Part shown: positions 35,836 to 44,669 of the stretch, in pieces
Layout of the letters: the number at the start of each line of letters is the position of its first letter
How positions within the stretch are numbered: the first letter of the stretch is position 1
Assembly (NCBI GenBank): GCA_024280035.1
Contig: JAJRQV010000031.1
Coordinates: forward strand, 1-51,597
From: Campylobacterales bacterium
GTDB taxonomy: Bacteria; Campylobacterota; Campylobacteria; Campylobacterales; Sulfurimonadaceae
Direction: 5' to 3'
DNA length: 51,597 bases
The notes under the pieces: model-generated
Databases searched by the model: none
What the model was told of the DNA's origin: nothing
The model's input: the letters and a program-made list of their open reading frames with translations, nothing else
Position numbers and translations under genes: made by a program

Positions 35836-36524
35836 TTAAAACCCTTGTTTAAATAAAGTGAAGGCAGTTGTAAAAGAAGAGGGTTTTTACTCGCATCTAA
35901 CCACTTCATCAGTTTAAAAAGAGTCTCTTCTTTCATTGAGGTACAACCTGAAGTAGCTGAGCCCTTATCTCTTTGTATATGAATAAAAATACACGAACCC
36001 GCATGTTTGATATTGTCTTGATTGTGCCCTATAGTGATGCCTAAGGCATACAGTTTATCTTCTCTTTTCATGTGCTCATAACTGTTAAAGTTTTTAGTGT
36101 CTTTACTTTTAATAAGTTTATTATAATCTTTTGAATCACTATCATCAATACATAAGTCATCAGGGCTAAGTTGTTTATATTTAAAGCTAAAGTGGTGTTG
36201 TTTATAACCAAAAAAAGAGTTTAGTTGAAAGAGTCCTGCAGGTGCTTTCCCGTCTCCTTCTTGCTTAATCGGTTCATTAGGCTTATGTTTGAAATACAGG
36301 AGTCCTTTTCCCCAGCCTAAACCATTTCGCCCTAAATTAACAGGAATCTTTTCAAAATATTTTTTCCATTTTTTATCTATCTTTTCATAAGCTTGCAAGT
36401 AGGCTATTGAGGTATTAAAATCCTTAGAACTAACTACGAGTAGCTGTGTTGTTGACTTTGGTATATTAATATTTGCGTGAATATTTAAGCTTAATAAGAG
36501 TAAATATAGAAGTTTGTTTGTCAT
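35832..36524 (-). CDS. L,D-transpeptidase family protein, YafK-like
   Basis: This 230-residue periplasmic protein has a signal peptide (MTNKLLYLLLLSLNIHA) and a YkuD/YafK-type catalytic domain. Typical parts are TTQLLVVSSKDFNTS, GDGKAPAGLFQLN, HAGSCIFIHIQRDKGSATSG and the catalytic Cys within SGCTSM. Such enzymes form or cut cross-links at meso-diaminopimelate or anchor proteins to peptidoglycan. It ends overlapping the convergent coiled-coil gene by four bases. Its reaction, transpeptidase or carboxypeptidase, cannot be decided here. Confidence 0.85.
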   Translation of the reverse strand: MTNKLLYLLLLSLNIHANINIPKSTTQLLVVSSKDFNTSIAYLQAYEKIDKKWKKYFEKIPVNLGRNGLGWGKGLLYFKHKPNEPIKQEGDGKAPAGLFQLNSFFGYKQHHFSFKYKQLSPDDLCIDDSDSKDYNKLIKSKDTKNFNSYEHMKREDKLYALGITIGHNQDNIKHAGSCIFIHIQRDKGSATSGCTSMKEETLFKLMKWLDASKNPLLLQLPSLYLNKGFN

Positions 36525-36715
36525 TATAATTTCATCAACTTATTTTGATTTAAAGATAACTATAATACCATAAAGCAACATTTTTAAAAAAGATAAAAAC
36601 TTCAGAAGAGAAAATAGAAAAACTCAAGCTCTTTTGGAAGTATAAGCGAGTAGGGTATAATTAATTTTATAAGTTACGATACACTACTCTTACTATATTA
36701 TTTAAGGAATTAATA

Positions 36716-37327
36716 ATGAACATTCGTACCGCTAAGGTTGAAGATGCAGAGTTTATTGCATGGGCTATTTTAGAATCATCACGGGGTGGTAAGGAAAAGG
36801 GTCTATTTGATATGATCTTTTCACCATCTAGCGATATTAAAAAGTCACTTGAACAACTTATTACTAATGATATTAAAACAATTTGTCACTACAGTAACTT
36901 TCTTATTGCAGAAGTTGATGGTAAAGATGCCGGTGCCTTATGTGGTTATGATGGGTATAGAATCTCTTGGGAACAGATGAGCGAAGCGCTTAGCACTATG
37001 GGTTGTCAAGGTGATTATAAAGAACGTATTTCTGCTTATTTTTTATGTGAACCCAGTGTAGAGAAAAACACAATTAGTTTAAACTTTATGATTACTAAAG
37101 ATGAGTTCCGTGGCTCAGGTGTTGTAAAAGCATTGGTGAAGAAAGTTCTTTTAAACGCACGTCTTAAAGGGTTCAGAAAGGCACAAACTGGAATTGAAAT
37201 TGGTGCTGTTGAGACACAACTGGCTTATGAAAAGATGGGTTTCTCTTTTAAAGAAGAGAAAAAAAGTGATTATTATCTACAAGAGTTTGGACGTGCGGGC
37301 ATTAATTCTTATGTGATGGAGTTATAA
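36716..37327 (+). CDS. GNAT family N-acetyltransferase
   Basis: This 203-residue protein has the GNAT fold. It begins MNIRTAKVEDAEFIAWAILES, has NFLIAEVDGKDAGALCGYDG, and carries the acetyl-CoA loop around ITKDEFRGSGVVKALVKKVL (motif A R-G-x-G-x-x). The ending VETQLAYEKMGFSF is the usual motif B. AAGGA precedes the ATG. Its GGAG-containing 3' end overlaps the ribosome-binding region of the next gene. The acceptor substrate is unknown. Confidence 0.85.
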   Translation: MNIRTAKVEDAEFIAWAILESSRGGKEKGLFDMIFSPSSDIKKSLEQLITNDIKTICHYSNFLIAEVDGKDAGALCGYDGYRISWEQMSEALSTMGCQGDYKERISAYFLCEPSVEKNTISLNFMITKDEFRGSGVVKALVKKVLLNARLKGFRKAQTGIEIGAVETQLAYEKMGFSFKEEKKSDYYLQEFGRAGINSYVMEL

Positions 37328-37328
37328 G

Positions 37329-38708
37329 ATAGAACTTTCATATCTTTCTCTTCTTCCCCCTCTTTTTGCCATTATTATGGCAGTATTTACTAAAAAAGTT
37401 TTTATCTCTCTTTTATCTGGGATTGTATTAGGTCAATTAATTTTATATGGTGCAGATTTTTTCACCTTTATGCCCACCGTTGATCTTTTACTGGCACAGT
37501 TTAGTGAAGCATGGAAAATAAAAACAATATTTTTTGTGATTATGGTGGGTTCTATTATTCAGCTTATTACCAGTTCTGGAGGAATAGAAGCCTTTATCTC
37601 CTTTGTCAGTAAAAAACGCATTAATTCAAAACGAAGTACACTGTTTATGGGTTATTTAATTGGAATTTTAATTTTTTTAGAGAGTTCAATTACGGCACTA
37701 GTTGTTGGTGCATTAACTAAACCTCTTGCAAAAAAATACAAAATTTCTAAGGCAAAACTTGCCTATTTATGTGACTGTACCTCTTCACCTGTATGCTCCT
37801 TGTTCCCTTTTAATGGTTGGGGTGCTCTTCTTTTAGGTTTGATTGCAACACAGATTGATTATGGTATTATTCAAGGAGAAGCTCTTGCTTTATTAATATA
37901 CTCAATTCCTTTGAATTTTTATGCTATTACTACGATGCTCGTACTTTTTATGGTGATTTTAACGGGTAAAGACTTTGGGCCTATGAAAACTTCTGAGTTT
38001 GAGGCTTCACAAGAGAGTATAAGCTGTGATACTCAGGTGTTGAATACTCAAGGTAGTATTAAAGCGATGTTTTACCCTATTTCTGTCATGCTTTTATCTG
38101 TACCTATCTCTCTTTATATTACGGGTAAGGGTAATATGCTTGCAGGTTCAGGTTCATCAGCAATTTTTTATTCGGTACTAATAACTCTTGTTTTTATTGC
38201 TGTGTATTATAGTTTTAAAAAAATCATGGATTTAGAAACTTATTTTAAAGAGTTAAAGCAGGGTGCAGGAGATATGGTAGGTATCGGTTTTATACTTCTG
38301 CTTGCCTTCTCTTTGGGTGATGTTACAGTAGTTTTAAAAACAGGTCCTTATTGAGCCTCTTTAGTCGAAGGTAATATATCAGCAGTTTATATTGCTGCTA
38401 TTGTTTTTTTAGTCTCTTCTGTAATGGCATTTTCTACGGGAACCTCATGGGGGACTTTTTCAATAATGATGCCTATGGCCTTACCCATGGCAGCAGTTTT
38501 AGATGCTAATATTGCACTTGTTATTGCAGCTGTAATTTCAGGTGGAGTCTTTGGTGATCACTGTTCGCCTATTTCAGATACAACTATTATTTCTGCTATG
38601 GCAGCAGATTGTGACACTATTGAGCATGTAAGAACTCAACTTCCGTATGCACTTTTAAGTGGTTTTATCTCTTTAATACTTTTTATTATTTTTGGATATT
38701 TCCTTTAA
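37329..38708 (+). pseudogene. nhaC: NhaC-type Na+/H+ antiporter with TGA and no canonical start
   Basis: This frame of about 460 codons encodes ten or more membrane spans of the NhaC family. Landmarks are CDCTSSPVCSLFPFNGWGALLLG, GFILLLAFSLGDV, AFSTGTSWGTFSIMMPMALP and GGVFGDHCSPISDTTIISA. TGA at 38352-38354 interrupts it after LKTGPY. The N-terminal sequence expected for the family (IELSYLSLLPPLFAII) is encoded upstream of ATG 37377 but starts with ATA at 37329. A GGAG box stands eight bases before that ATA, exactly where an ATG start would be served. So the gene carries two apparent lesions, an ATG-to-ATA start and a nonsense codon. Confidence 0.85.
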
Positions 38709-39955
38709 AAAATATCTTCTTCGACCACTCTTTCAATCTCAGCCATTGCATCATACAGGGCAAAATAAGCAGAATAATAATCCACTTGTGTACGTGCTAA
38801 AAACCTTTGGGCATCCAACATCAATGTTGTATTGGCAATATTAGCATTAAATTGATTTTTTGTGATTCTAAAGTTTTCTTTGGCTTGCTCTAGTGCTTTC
38901 GTAGCAACTTTAATTTGGCTTTTTGCCAAATCATATGCCTCAATGGCTTGTTCTAACTGAAAATCTAATTCAAGGTATAAGTCATTAATCTGTTCATTAC
39001 TGGCTTGGTTTTGGTAGAGTAAAGAAGCACGGTTAGCCTCATCTGCTCCCCCTTGGTAAAGGTTCCAACTCATAAAAACAGAAGCAGTTTTTTGTTTATG
39101 TACATTAAAGTTAGTCCCACCATCAGGTATAAAGTCTTCTCCTGCAAGTTCATACTTAGCCTCGGCATCTATGATGGGATAGTAGTTTGAAGCACTGGCT
39201 TCGTAGCTATAGTTTAAGGCACGATTTTGTGCACGAAGGAGCTTGAGCTCACTTCTGTTTTTTAGCATCTTTTTATGAAGTTGATGATTTAATAACTCTT
39301 TTTCATCTCGTGAAATCGGCTCAATGATTTCACTGTTTTTAAGGTGAGAACCTAAAAGGCGTTTGAGTTGATAAAAAGATATTTTTACATTACGTTGTGA
39401 GCTTAGAAGAGCTTGTTGTGAAGAAGAGAGTTCAACATCAACTTGTAGGTAATCATTTTTGGCAAAAAGCCCTTGTTCGTAGAAGTTTTTTGCATCACGT
39501 AACTGTTGTTCTAGAAGTTTTATGGTATCGGTGGATACCTTGATTTGCTCCTTACTGCGAAGGTAATCAATATAGGCTAAATAGACTTGAAATCTTAGGT
39601 CAGCCATACTTGCATTGTAGAGATACTTTGCTGCTTTTTCACTATCTTCTTGGCTTTTAATATTAAACTTATCAGAAAAACCATTAAAAAGGTTATAGTT
39701 AAGTTTAGCATTAGCAGAAGAGGCGGTATCTGCACCTACAAAGTTTGCCTTTGAAAATCGACTGTATTGGTAATTGATATCTAAGCTGGGTTGATAAGCG
39801 GAACGTTGAAGTCTGGTATTTTCGTGAGCAGACTTAAAAAGAAGTTTTTTCTCTTTTAAACTAGGATTGTTCTGTATAGCACGTTCAATAGCCTCATTAA
39901 TATTAAGTGCAAATAAAGAGAGGCTTGTTAAGGTGAACAGAAGTAATTTTTTCAT
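38705..39955 (-). CDS. TolC-family outer-membrane efflux protein
   Basis: This 416-residue protein has a signal peptide (MKKLLLFTLTSLSLFA) and two outer-membrane-efflux repeats of long helices. Typical stretches are NEAIERAIQNNPSLKEKKLLF near the N-terminus and YEASASNYYPIIDAEAKYEL in the second half, with Gln/Asn/Ala-rich coiled coils. It forms the outer-membrane channel for the RND pump encoded just upstream. Its ATG overlaps the pump stop by four bases. The end overlaps the convergent nhaC gene. Confidence 0.9.
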   Translation of the reverse strand: MKKLLLFTLTSLSLFALNINEAIERAIQNNPSLKEKKLLFKSAHENTRLQRSAYQPSLDINYQYSRFSKANFVGADTASSANAKLNYNLFNGFSDKFNIKSQEDSEKAAKYLYNASMADLRFQVYLAYIDYLRSKEQIKVSTDTIKLLEQQLRDAKNFYEQGLFAKNDYLQVDVELSSSQQALLSSQRNVKISFYQLKRLLGSHLKNSEIIEPISRDEKELLNHQLHKKMLKNRSELKLLRAQNRALNYSYEASASNYYPIIDAEAKYELAGEDFIPDGGTNFNVHKQKTASVFMSWNLYQGGADEANRASLLYQNQASNEQINDLYLELDFQLEQAIEAYDLAKSQIKVATKALEQAKENFRITKNQFNANIANTTLMLDAQRFLARTQVDYYSAYFALYDAMAEIERVVEEDIF

Positions 39956-42900
39956 ATTTCTTCTCTTTCTTTGTTTTTTTCATTGAGTCTCTTTTTCTCA
40001 TTTTTCCCCTCATTCAGGTATGTTTTTTCCATTTTGATAGCAAACAGAAGTAATGCAGGAATTACAAAAAGGGTAAAGAGGGTAGAAAAAGCTAAACCTC
40101 CAGTAATTACAGAACCTAATCCTCGGTAAAACTCTGACCCTGGGCCAGGAGCTAAAATCAGAGGTAACATACCAAATACAGAGGTGAGGGTACTCATGAA
40201 AATAGGGCGAAGTCGTGTATGTGTTGCTTCCAGTACAGCCTCTTTATGTCCCATTTTATGATTTCTTACAAGATTAAGACTTTGGTGAACAATTAAGATA
40301 GCATTATTGACCACAATACCAATTAAGATAATAAATCCAAGCATGGTTAAGATATCTAAGGCCTGTTTGGCTATAAAGGTATTTACTGTCCATAACCCAA
40401 TAAAACCACCTGCTGCGGCAAGAGGTAAAGTTACCATAATAATAAGAGGATAGATAAAGTTTCCAAAAAGCGCTGCCATTAAGAGATAGGTGATAATAAC
40501 GGCTAAGATAAGATTCCATTTCATACTCTGTACGGTTTGAATCAGTTTATCAGCTGTCCCAGTAAGTTCCATTTTAATATTAGGATTTTTAATCTGTGGT
40601 AAGATTTTTTGCTTTAAAACCTCAATGGTTTCTTGAACACTCATTCCCTTTGGTGGAGAGACTTGCAGGGTGATTGTTCGTTTCCCATTCAGGTGACGAA
40701 TTACACTAATATCACTTGTATGCTCTAAGTCAGCAAGGGAGTCAAAGGTAACAAGTTCTCCATTTTGCGTAGAAACGAGAGAGTGGTACAAATCTTCGGG
40801 ACTGCTGATATTGTCTTGGTTAGCCATTAAAATAAGGTCAACCTTTTTCTTCCCATCAACCTTGAATTCAGATATTTTTCGACCATCCATTAAAACATCT
40901 GCAATAATTCCAAGAGAACGTGAGTCTAAGCCGAGGGCATGAAGTCTTTCTTTATTTGGAATAATACTAATTTCAGGAAAAAGAAGTTCAATTGAAGGTT
41001 CGGGTCTTACCTGTGCAGTAGGTACTTCTTTGGCTAATGCTTTAAAAAGTTCTCCACCTACATGAGCAATCTCTTCTATAGATTCTCCCGTAATATCAAG
41101 GTCAATAGTACGTCCACGTCCAAGACCTCTCTCAAAAACGCCGGCTTGTTTTGAGACACCAAAGATTCCAGGAAAAGAGTTGGAAATTTTCTTAAGCATA
41201 GGTTTTAACTCTTTAATTCTACGAGAATCCTTAGCCAAAACACCAAAAAGGATAAAATCTCCATGGGCAACAAAAAAGACCAGTTTGATCTGAGGAAGAC
41301 CATTAACTTCACCTTGGGTATAGGGTTTTATCTCTTCCCATATTTTCTCACCAATAAGTTTGTTCTCTTTATAAGAAAATCCTGGGGGTGGAATCATAAT
41401 ATTAAAAATAAGATTTCTATTTCCCTGAGGGAGATATTCCATCTTAGGAAAAAGAAGATAAACACTTGAGGCAGAAAAAGCAACCAATAAAGCAACCGTA
41501 ATAAGCTGATGGGAGGTACTTTTTAGAGTCCATGACACTCCTTCCATAATTTTATTGTTAATAGCCTGACCTAAACGCACGGTATAAGGAGCTTTCTCTT
41601 TAAATTGATGGCTTTGATGTTTAGACAGTTTCATCAGTTGGTTCCAAAGCATTGGAATAACAGAGATAGAAACAAAAAGAGACAAACTTACAGCCGCTGT
41701 TACAGCAATGGCAATATCTTTAAAAAGTTGCCCTGCTTCATTTTCTAAGAAGATAATAGGTAAAAAAACAGCGATAGTGGTTAAAGCTGATGCAATTAAA
41801 GCACCCCAAACCTCTTGTGTTCCATCTAATGCAGCGTCAAAAAACTTCTTACCCATTTTTTTATGACGATCAATATTTTCTAAAACTACAATGGCAGAAT
41901 CAACTAACATTCCCACAGAAAAAGAGATTCCTGCAAGTGAAATAGTATTTAAAGAACGTCCAAAAAACTCTAAAATAATAAAGGTTGAAATAATACTAAT
42001 AGGGATGGCTAAGGCAACTACAGCGGTTGACGAGATAGTACGTAAGAAAATAAGTAGAACAATAATGGCAAGAATACCACCAATTAAAATATTTTGCTGA
42101 ACCAGTTCAATAGAACCTTTAATGTAATCTCGTTTATCATGTAACCATCTAATTTTTAAGCCTATGGCTTTAAGTTGTTTCTCATTTAGCTTATTTACCA
42201 TTGCTTCAACATCATCAGTAAGTTTTACGATGTTTGCATCTGTATCAGGTTTAACACCAATAATAATTCCATTGATTCCATCAACAAAAGAGATGGACTG
42301 TTTTTTTGAATGACCAAATTTAACCTCTGCAATTTCGCCTAAATGAACCTCTTGTTTTCCATTAGAGACTAAGATTAAATCTTTTATATCCTTAGGGTTT
42401 CGGTATTGAGAAGTCGTTCTAATTCGGTATGAACGTCTGCCTAAGTCCATACTTCCTGCAGAGATATCAATATTGTTTCTTTGGATAATAGTGATTATAT
42501 AATCCATACTTAGACCATATGCCGCCATCTTTTGTACATCTAAAATAACTTGCATCTCATCTCTAACACCGGAACGTACAAAAAGTTCAGCAACCCCATC
42601 AATACGTTCATAATGTTCTTGAATCTCATTTTGCATATATGTCAGATAGTTATTAATATCATTAGGATTGTTTTCAAGGGTCTGAAGCATTGTCCAAATC
42701 ACAGGAGAAGCGGTCTCACCTGTCGCCTTAATCACAGGTTTTTCTACATTTTCTGGATAATCATCCACCTCATTAAGGCGGTTTGAAACATCAAGCAGTG
42801 CCTTGTTAATGTTAGTCCCCAATTTAAAACTTAAAGAGATTGAGCCGCGGTTGTCTTTTGCCTTAGATTCATAAGATTCTAAATTAGGAGTGTTTTTAAG

Positions 42901-43104
42901 AGCAAGTTCTTGTTCTTGCACAATTTCACGTTCTATCTCCTTTGGGCTCGCTCCATTCCATGTGGTGTAAACAGAGATTTGGGGTTGAATAACATTAGGT
43001 GTAAGTTGTTGAGGTAAACGTTCAAGTGCTAAAAAACCAAAAATTAGAATCAATAAGACCCCGACCATAATAACAACAGGTTTAAGAAGAGAATAACGAA
43101 CCAT
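39952..43104 (-). CDS. RND efflux pump inner-membrane transporter
   Basis: This 1050-residue transporter has the standard two-fold RND layout: membrane spans near residues 12, 335-540 and 860-1025, with two large periplasmic loops. Its start and first span (KPVVIMVGVLLILIFGFLAL) and ISFSVGMLVDSAIVVLENI (proton-relay Asp in TM4) are typical of the AcrB/HAE superfamily. The end is APGPGSEFYRGLG followed by the last two spans. It overlaps tolC and the membrane-fusion gene, one base with the latter. It is intact, but its fusion partner is broken in this sequence, so the pump may not assemble. Substrate unknown. Confidence 0.93.
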   Translation of the reverse strand: MVRYSLLKPVVIMVGVLLILIFGFLALERLPQQLTPNVIQPQISVYTTWNGASPKEIEREIVQEQELALKNTPNLESYESKAKDNRGSISLSFKLGTNINKALLDVSNRLNEVDDYPENVEKPVIKATGETASPVIWTMLQTLENNPNDINNYLTYMQNEIQEHYERIDGVAELFVRSGVRDEMQVILDVQKMAAYGLSMDYIITIIQRNNIDISAGSMDLGRRSYRIRTTSQYRNPKDIKDLILVSNGKQEVHLGEIAEVKFGHSKKQSISFVDGINGIIIGVKPDTDANIVKLTDDVEAMVNKLNEKQLKAIGLKIRWLHDKRDYIKGSIELVQQNILIGGILAIIVLLIFLRTISSTAVVALAIPISIISTFIILEFFGRSLNTISLAGISFSVGMLVDSAIVVLENIDRHKKMGKKFFDAALDGTQEVWGALIASALTTIAVFLPIIFLENEAGQLFKDIAIAVTAAVSLSLFVSISVIPMLWNQLMKLSKHQSHQFKEKAPYTVRLGQAINNKIMEGVSWTLKSTSHQLITVALLVAFSASSVYLLFPKMEYLPQGNRNLIFNIMIPPPGFSYKENKLIGEKIWEEIKPYTQGEVNGLPQIKLVFFVAHGDFILFGVLAKDSRRIKELKPMLKKISNSFPGIFGVSKQAGVFERGLGRGRTIDLDITGESIEEIAHVGGELFKALAKEVPTAQVRPEPSIELLFPEISIIPNKERLHALGLDSRSLGIIADVLMDGRKISEFKVDGKKKVDLILMANQDNISSPEDLYHSLVSTQNGELVTFDSLADLEHTSDISVIRHLNGKRTITLQVSPPKGMSVQETIEVLKQKILPQIKNPNIKMELTGTADKLIQTVQSMKWNLILAVIITYLLMAALFGNFIYPLIIMVTLPLAAAGGFIGLWTVNTFIAKQALDILTMLGFIILIGIVVNNAILIVHQSLNLVRNHKMGHKEAVLEATHTRLRPIFMSTLTSVFGMLPLILAPGPGSEFYRGLGSVITGGLAFSTLFTLFVIPALLLFAIKMEKTYLNEGKNEKKRLNEKNKEREEI

Positions 43105-44104
43105 TATTTAACTTCCTGATTTGGGAGAAGACGTTCGTTTCCTTTAGTTACGACTTTATCACCTACTTTTAATTCAGCTGCGTAAATAGCTGCCTTATCT
43201 CCTTGAAAACTTAAAACCTTAACCGTAATCATTTTTGCCTTGTGATTTTTTATAATAAAAACTACATCTTTACCAAAACGTTTAATAACACCATCTCTAG
43301 AGATAAGAAGAACATCTTTAGTGGAACTTTTTTCTAAGCTTAGAGTAACTTGCATACCATCAAAAAACTTATCCTTACTTTTTAAAAGACGAAGTCTAAG
43401 GGGAAAGGTTCGTGTTTTCTCATTTCCGCTTAAAAGAGCACCTAGAATCTTTGCCTTATAGTTTTTATTATTGATATAAACATTAATTACTTTTCCTTGA
43501 TGCACCTTTGTAATGTAAGCTGAAGGGAGATGAATTGTAATATCAATTTTATAAGGATTGATTAAAAGAGCCACGAGACTTCCTTGATTTAACCATTCAC
43601 CAATTTCTATCTCTCTTTGACTAATATAACCACTAAAGGGGGCGCGTAAGGTTTTCTGTTTTTTCTCTATATCTAAGGCTAAAAGAGAAGATTCTAATGA
43701 GATTAATCTCTGTTCTAATCCCATTTTTTGAAAATAGAACTCATCATATTTTTGTTGAGAAACACTCTGTTTCTTAAGTAAAATCTCATAACGTTTGAAA
43801 TTAAGTTTGGCTTTTTCAAGTGAAAATTTTGCCTCTTTTATAGACGCTTCAATGGCTTTGATGTTAGCATCTAAAACTCTTGAATCAATTTCTAAAAGTA
43901 TCTGCCCCTTTTTACAAAGTCTGTTTCATCAAAATATATCTTTTTAATTAGACCAGAACTCTCTGCCGCTAATTCAGACTTCTGATTAAAAGAGAGGTTA
44001 CCATTAAAAGTTTGGCTTTGAGAAAGGGAGCCTCTTGTAAGTTCTTGGGTAATAACAGAAGCAAATAGGGGAAGGGTGAAAATTAAGATAAATAGGTATC
44101 TCAT
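43104..44104 (-). pseudogene. RND membrane-fusion (HlyD-type) protein with a homopolymer frameshift
   Basis: The gene starts ATG 44104 with a signal peptide (MRYLFILIFTLPLFA) and the first lipoyl half (AAESSGLIKKIYFDETDFVK). At 43909-43913 the coding strand has five A where six would keep the frame (GTA AAA AAG GGG CAG). The next frame resumes correctly as GQILLEIDSRVLDANIKAI. It continues through the coiled coil, the second lipoyl half (LRAPFSGYISQREIEIGEWL) and the barrel to 43104. Restoring one A gives 333 residues, normal for the family. As written, only a 70-residue peptide is made. Its start overlaps the marR stop (ATGA). Confidence 0.9.
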
Positions 44105-44535
44105 AATGTCTCCAAGCAGGGTGTTTTTCTAAGTGTTTCTAAAATACTAAGAAATATTTTTAAATCATGTTTCGAGAATTGCCCACTAAGTTTTTGAATA
44201 ACATGTTCTGTCGTAGGTAATATCTCTTCCATGATTCTTGCACCTTTAGTACTCCATGAGATGAGATAGACACGTCTGTCATCTTCTTTTGGTGTACGTA
44301 TAAGCATCTCATTTTTCACTAAGGTGTCAATCATTCGCGTAATTGTTGTTTTATCTTTGAAGGTGATTTCTGAAAGTTGAGTGGGGCTGATTTCAGGGTT
44401 CTCTTCTACTGATTTCATAATAACATACTGTTCTGATGTCAGCTTATAAGATTTTAAAAAGTTGTTGAAACGGTTTTTCATGGCATTTGCAGTCATATTG
44501 ACTTGAAAACCAAGTGAATCTTCGAGTTTATGCAT
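44101..44535 (-). CDS. MarR-family transcriptional regulator
   Basis: This winged-helix regulator of about 144 residues starts at ATG 44535 (MHKLEDSLGFQVN) with a GAGG box; the in-frame TTG at 44568 is less likely. MarR features are YKLTSEQYVIMKSVEENPEISPTQLSE, DKTTITRMIDTLVKNEMLIR as the recognition helix, and the wing DDRRVYLISWSTKG. It heads the efflux operon marR-mfp-rnd-tolC and overlaps the fusion-protein gene. It probably represses this operon and itself; a palindrome covers the predicted -10 upstream. Confidence 0.9.
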   Translation of the reverse strand: MHKLEDSLGFQVNMTANAMKNRFNNFLKSYKLTSEQYVIMKSVEENPEISPTQLSEITFKDKTTITRMIDTLVKNEMLIRTPKEDDRRVYLISWSTKGARIMEEILPTTEHVIQKLSGQFSKHDLKIFLSILETLRKTPCLETL

Positions 44536-44556
44536 AAAGACCTCGGGGTAATTTAG

Positions 44557-44583
44557 TTGTAGATACAATTATATGTACTACAA
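44557..44583 (-). promoter_or_regulatory. Candidate MarR operator over the efflux promoter
   Basis: TTGTAG and CTACAA arms (6 bp each, perfect) enclose 15 bases that contain TATAAT on the minus strand (44573-44568). A regulator bound here would cover the -10 box of its own operon. The palindrome is seen; its function is inferred. Confidence 0.55.
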
Positions 44584-44634
44584 GCAAATTATCTTCTTAA
44601 ATTTATTTACTAATGCGGATTTTTGAAAAAGTTA

Positions 44635-44663
44635 TTGACAATCGTTATCTACTTATATATACT
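44635..44663 (+). promoter_or_regulatory. Consensus sigma70 promoter immediately before modE
   Basis: TTGACA (44635-44640) and TATACT (44658-44663) are separated by the ideal 17 bases. The modE ATG at 44670 follows after six bases, so the mRNA should begin at or next to the start codon. It is the strongest of the five such arrangements in the window. Confidence 0.75.
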
Positions 44664-44669
44664 TCGTGC

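Noticed and set aside
419-38354. Reassignment of UAA/UAG to glutamine
   Set aside because: Many apparently normal genes end in TAA or TAG at expected lengths (galU, pckA, msrA, modE), and one lesion is TGA. Local damage or sequence error fits better.
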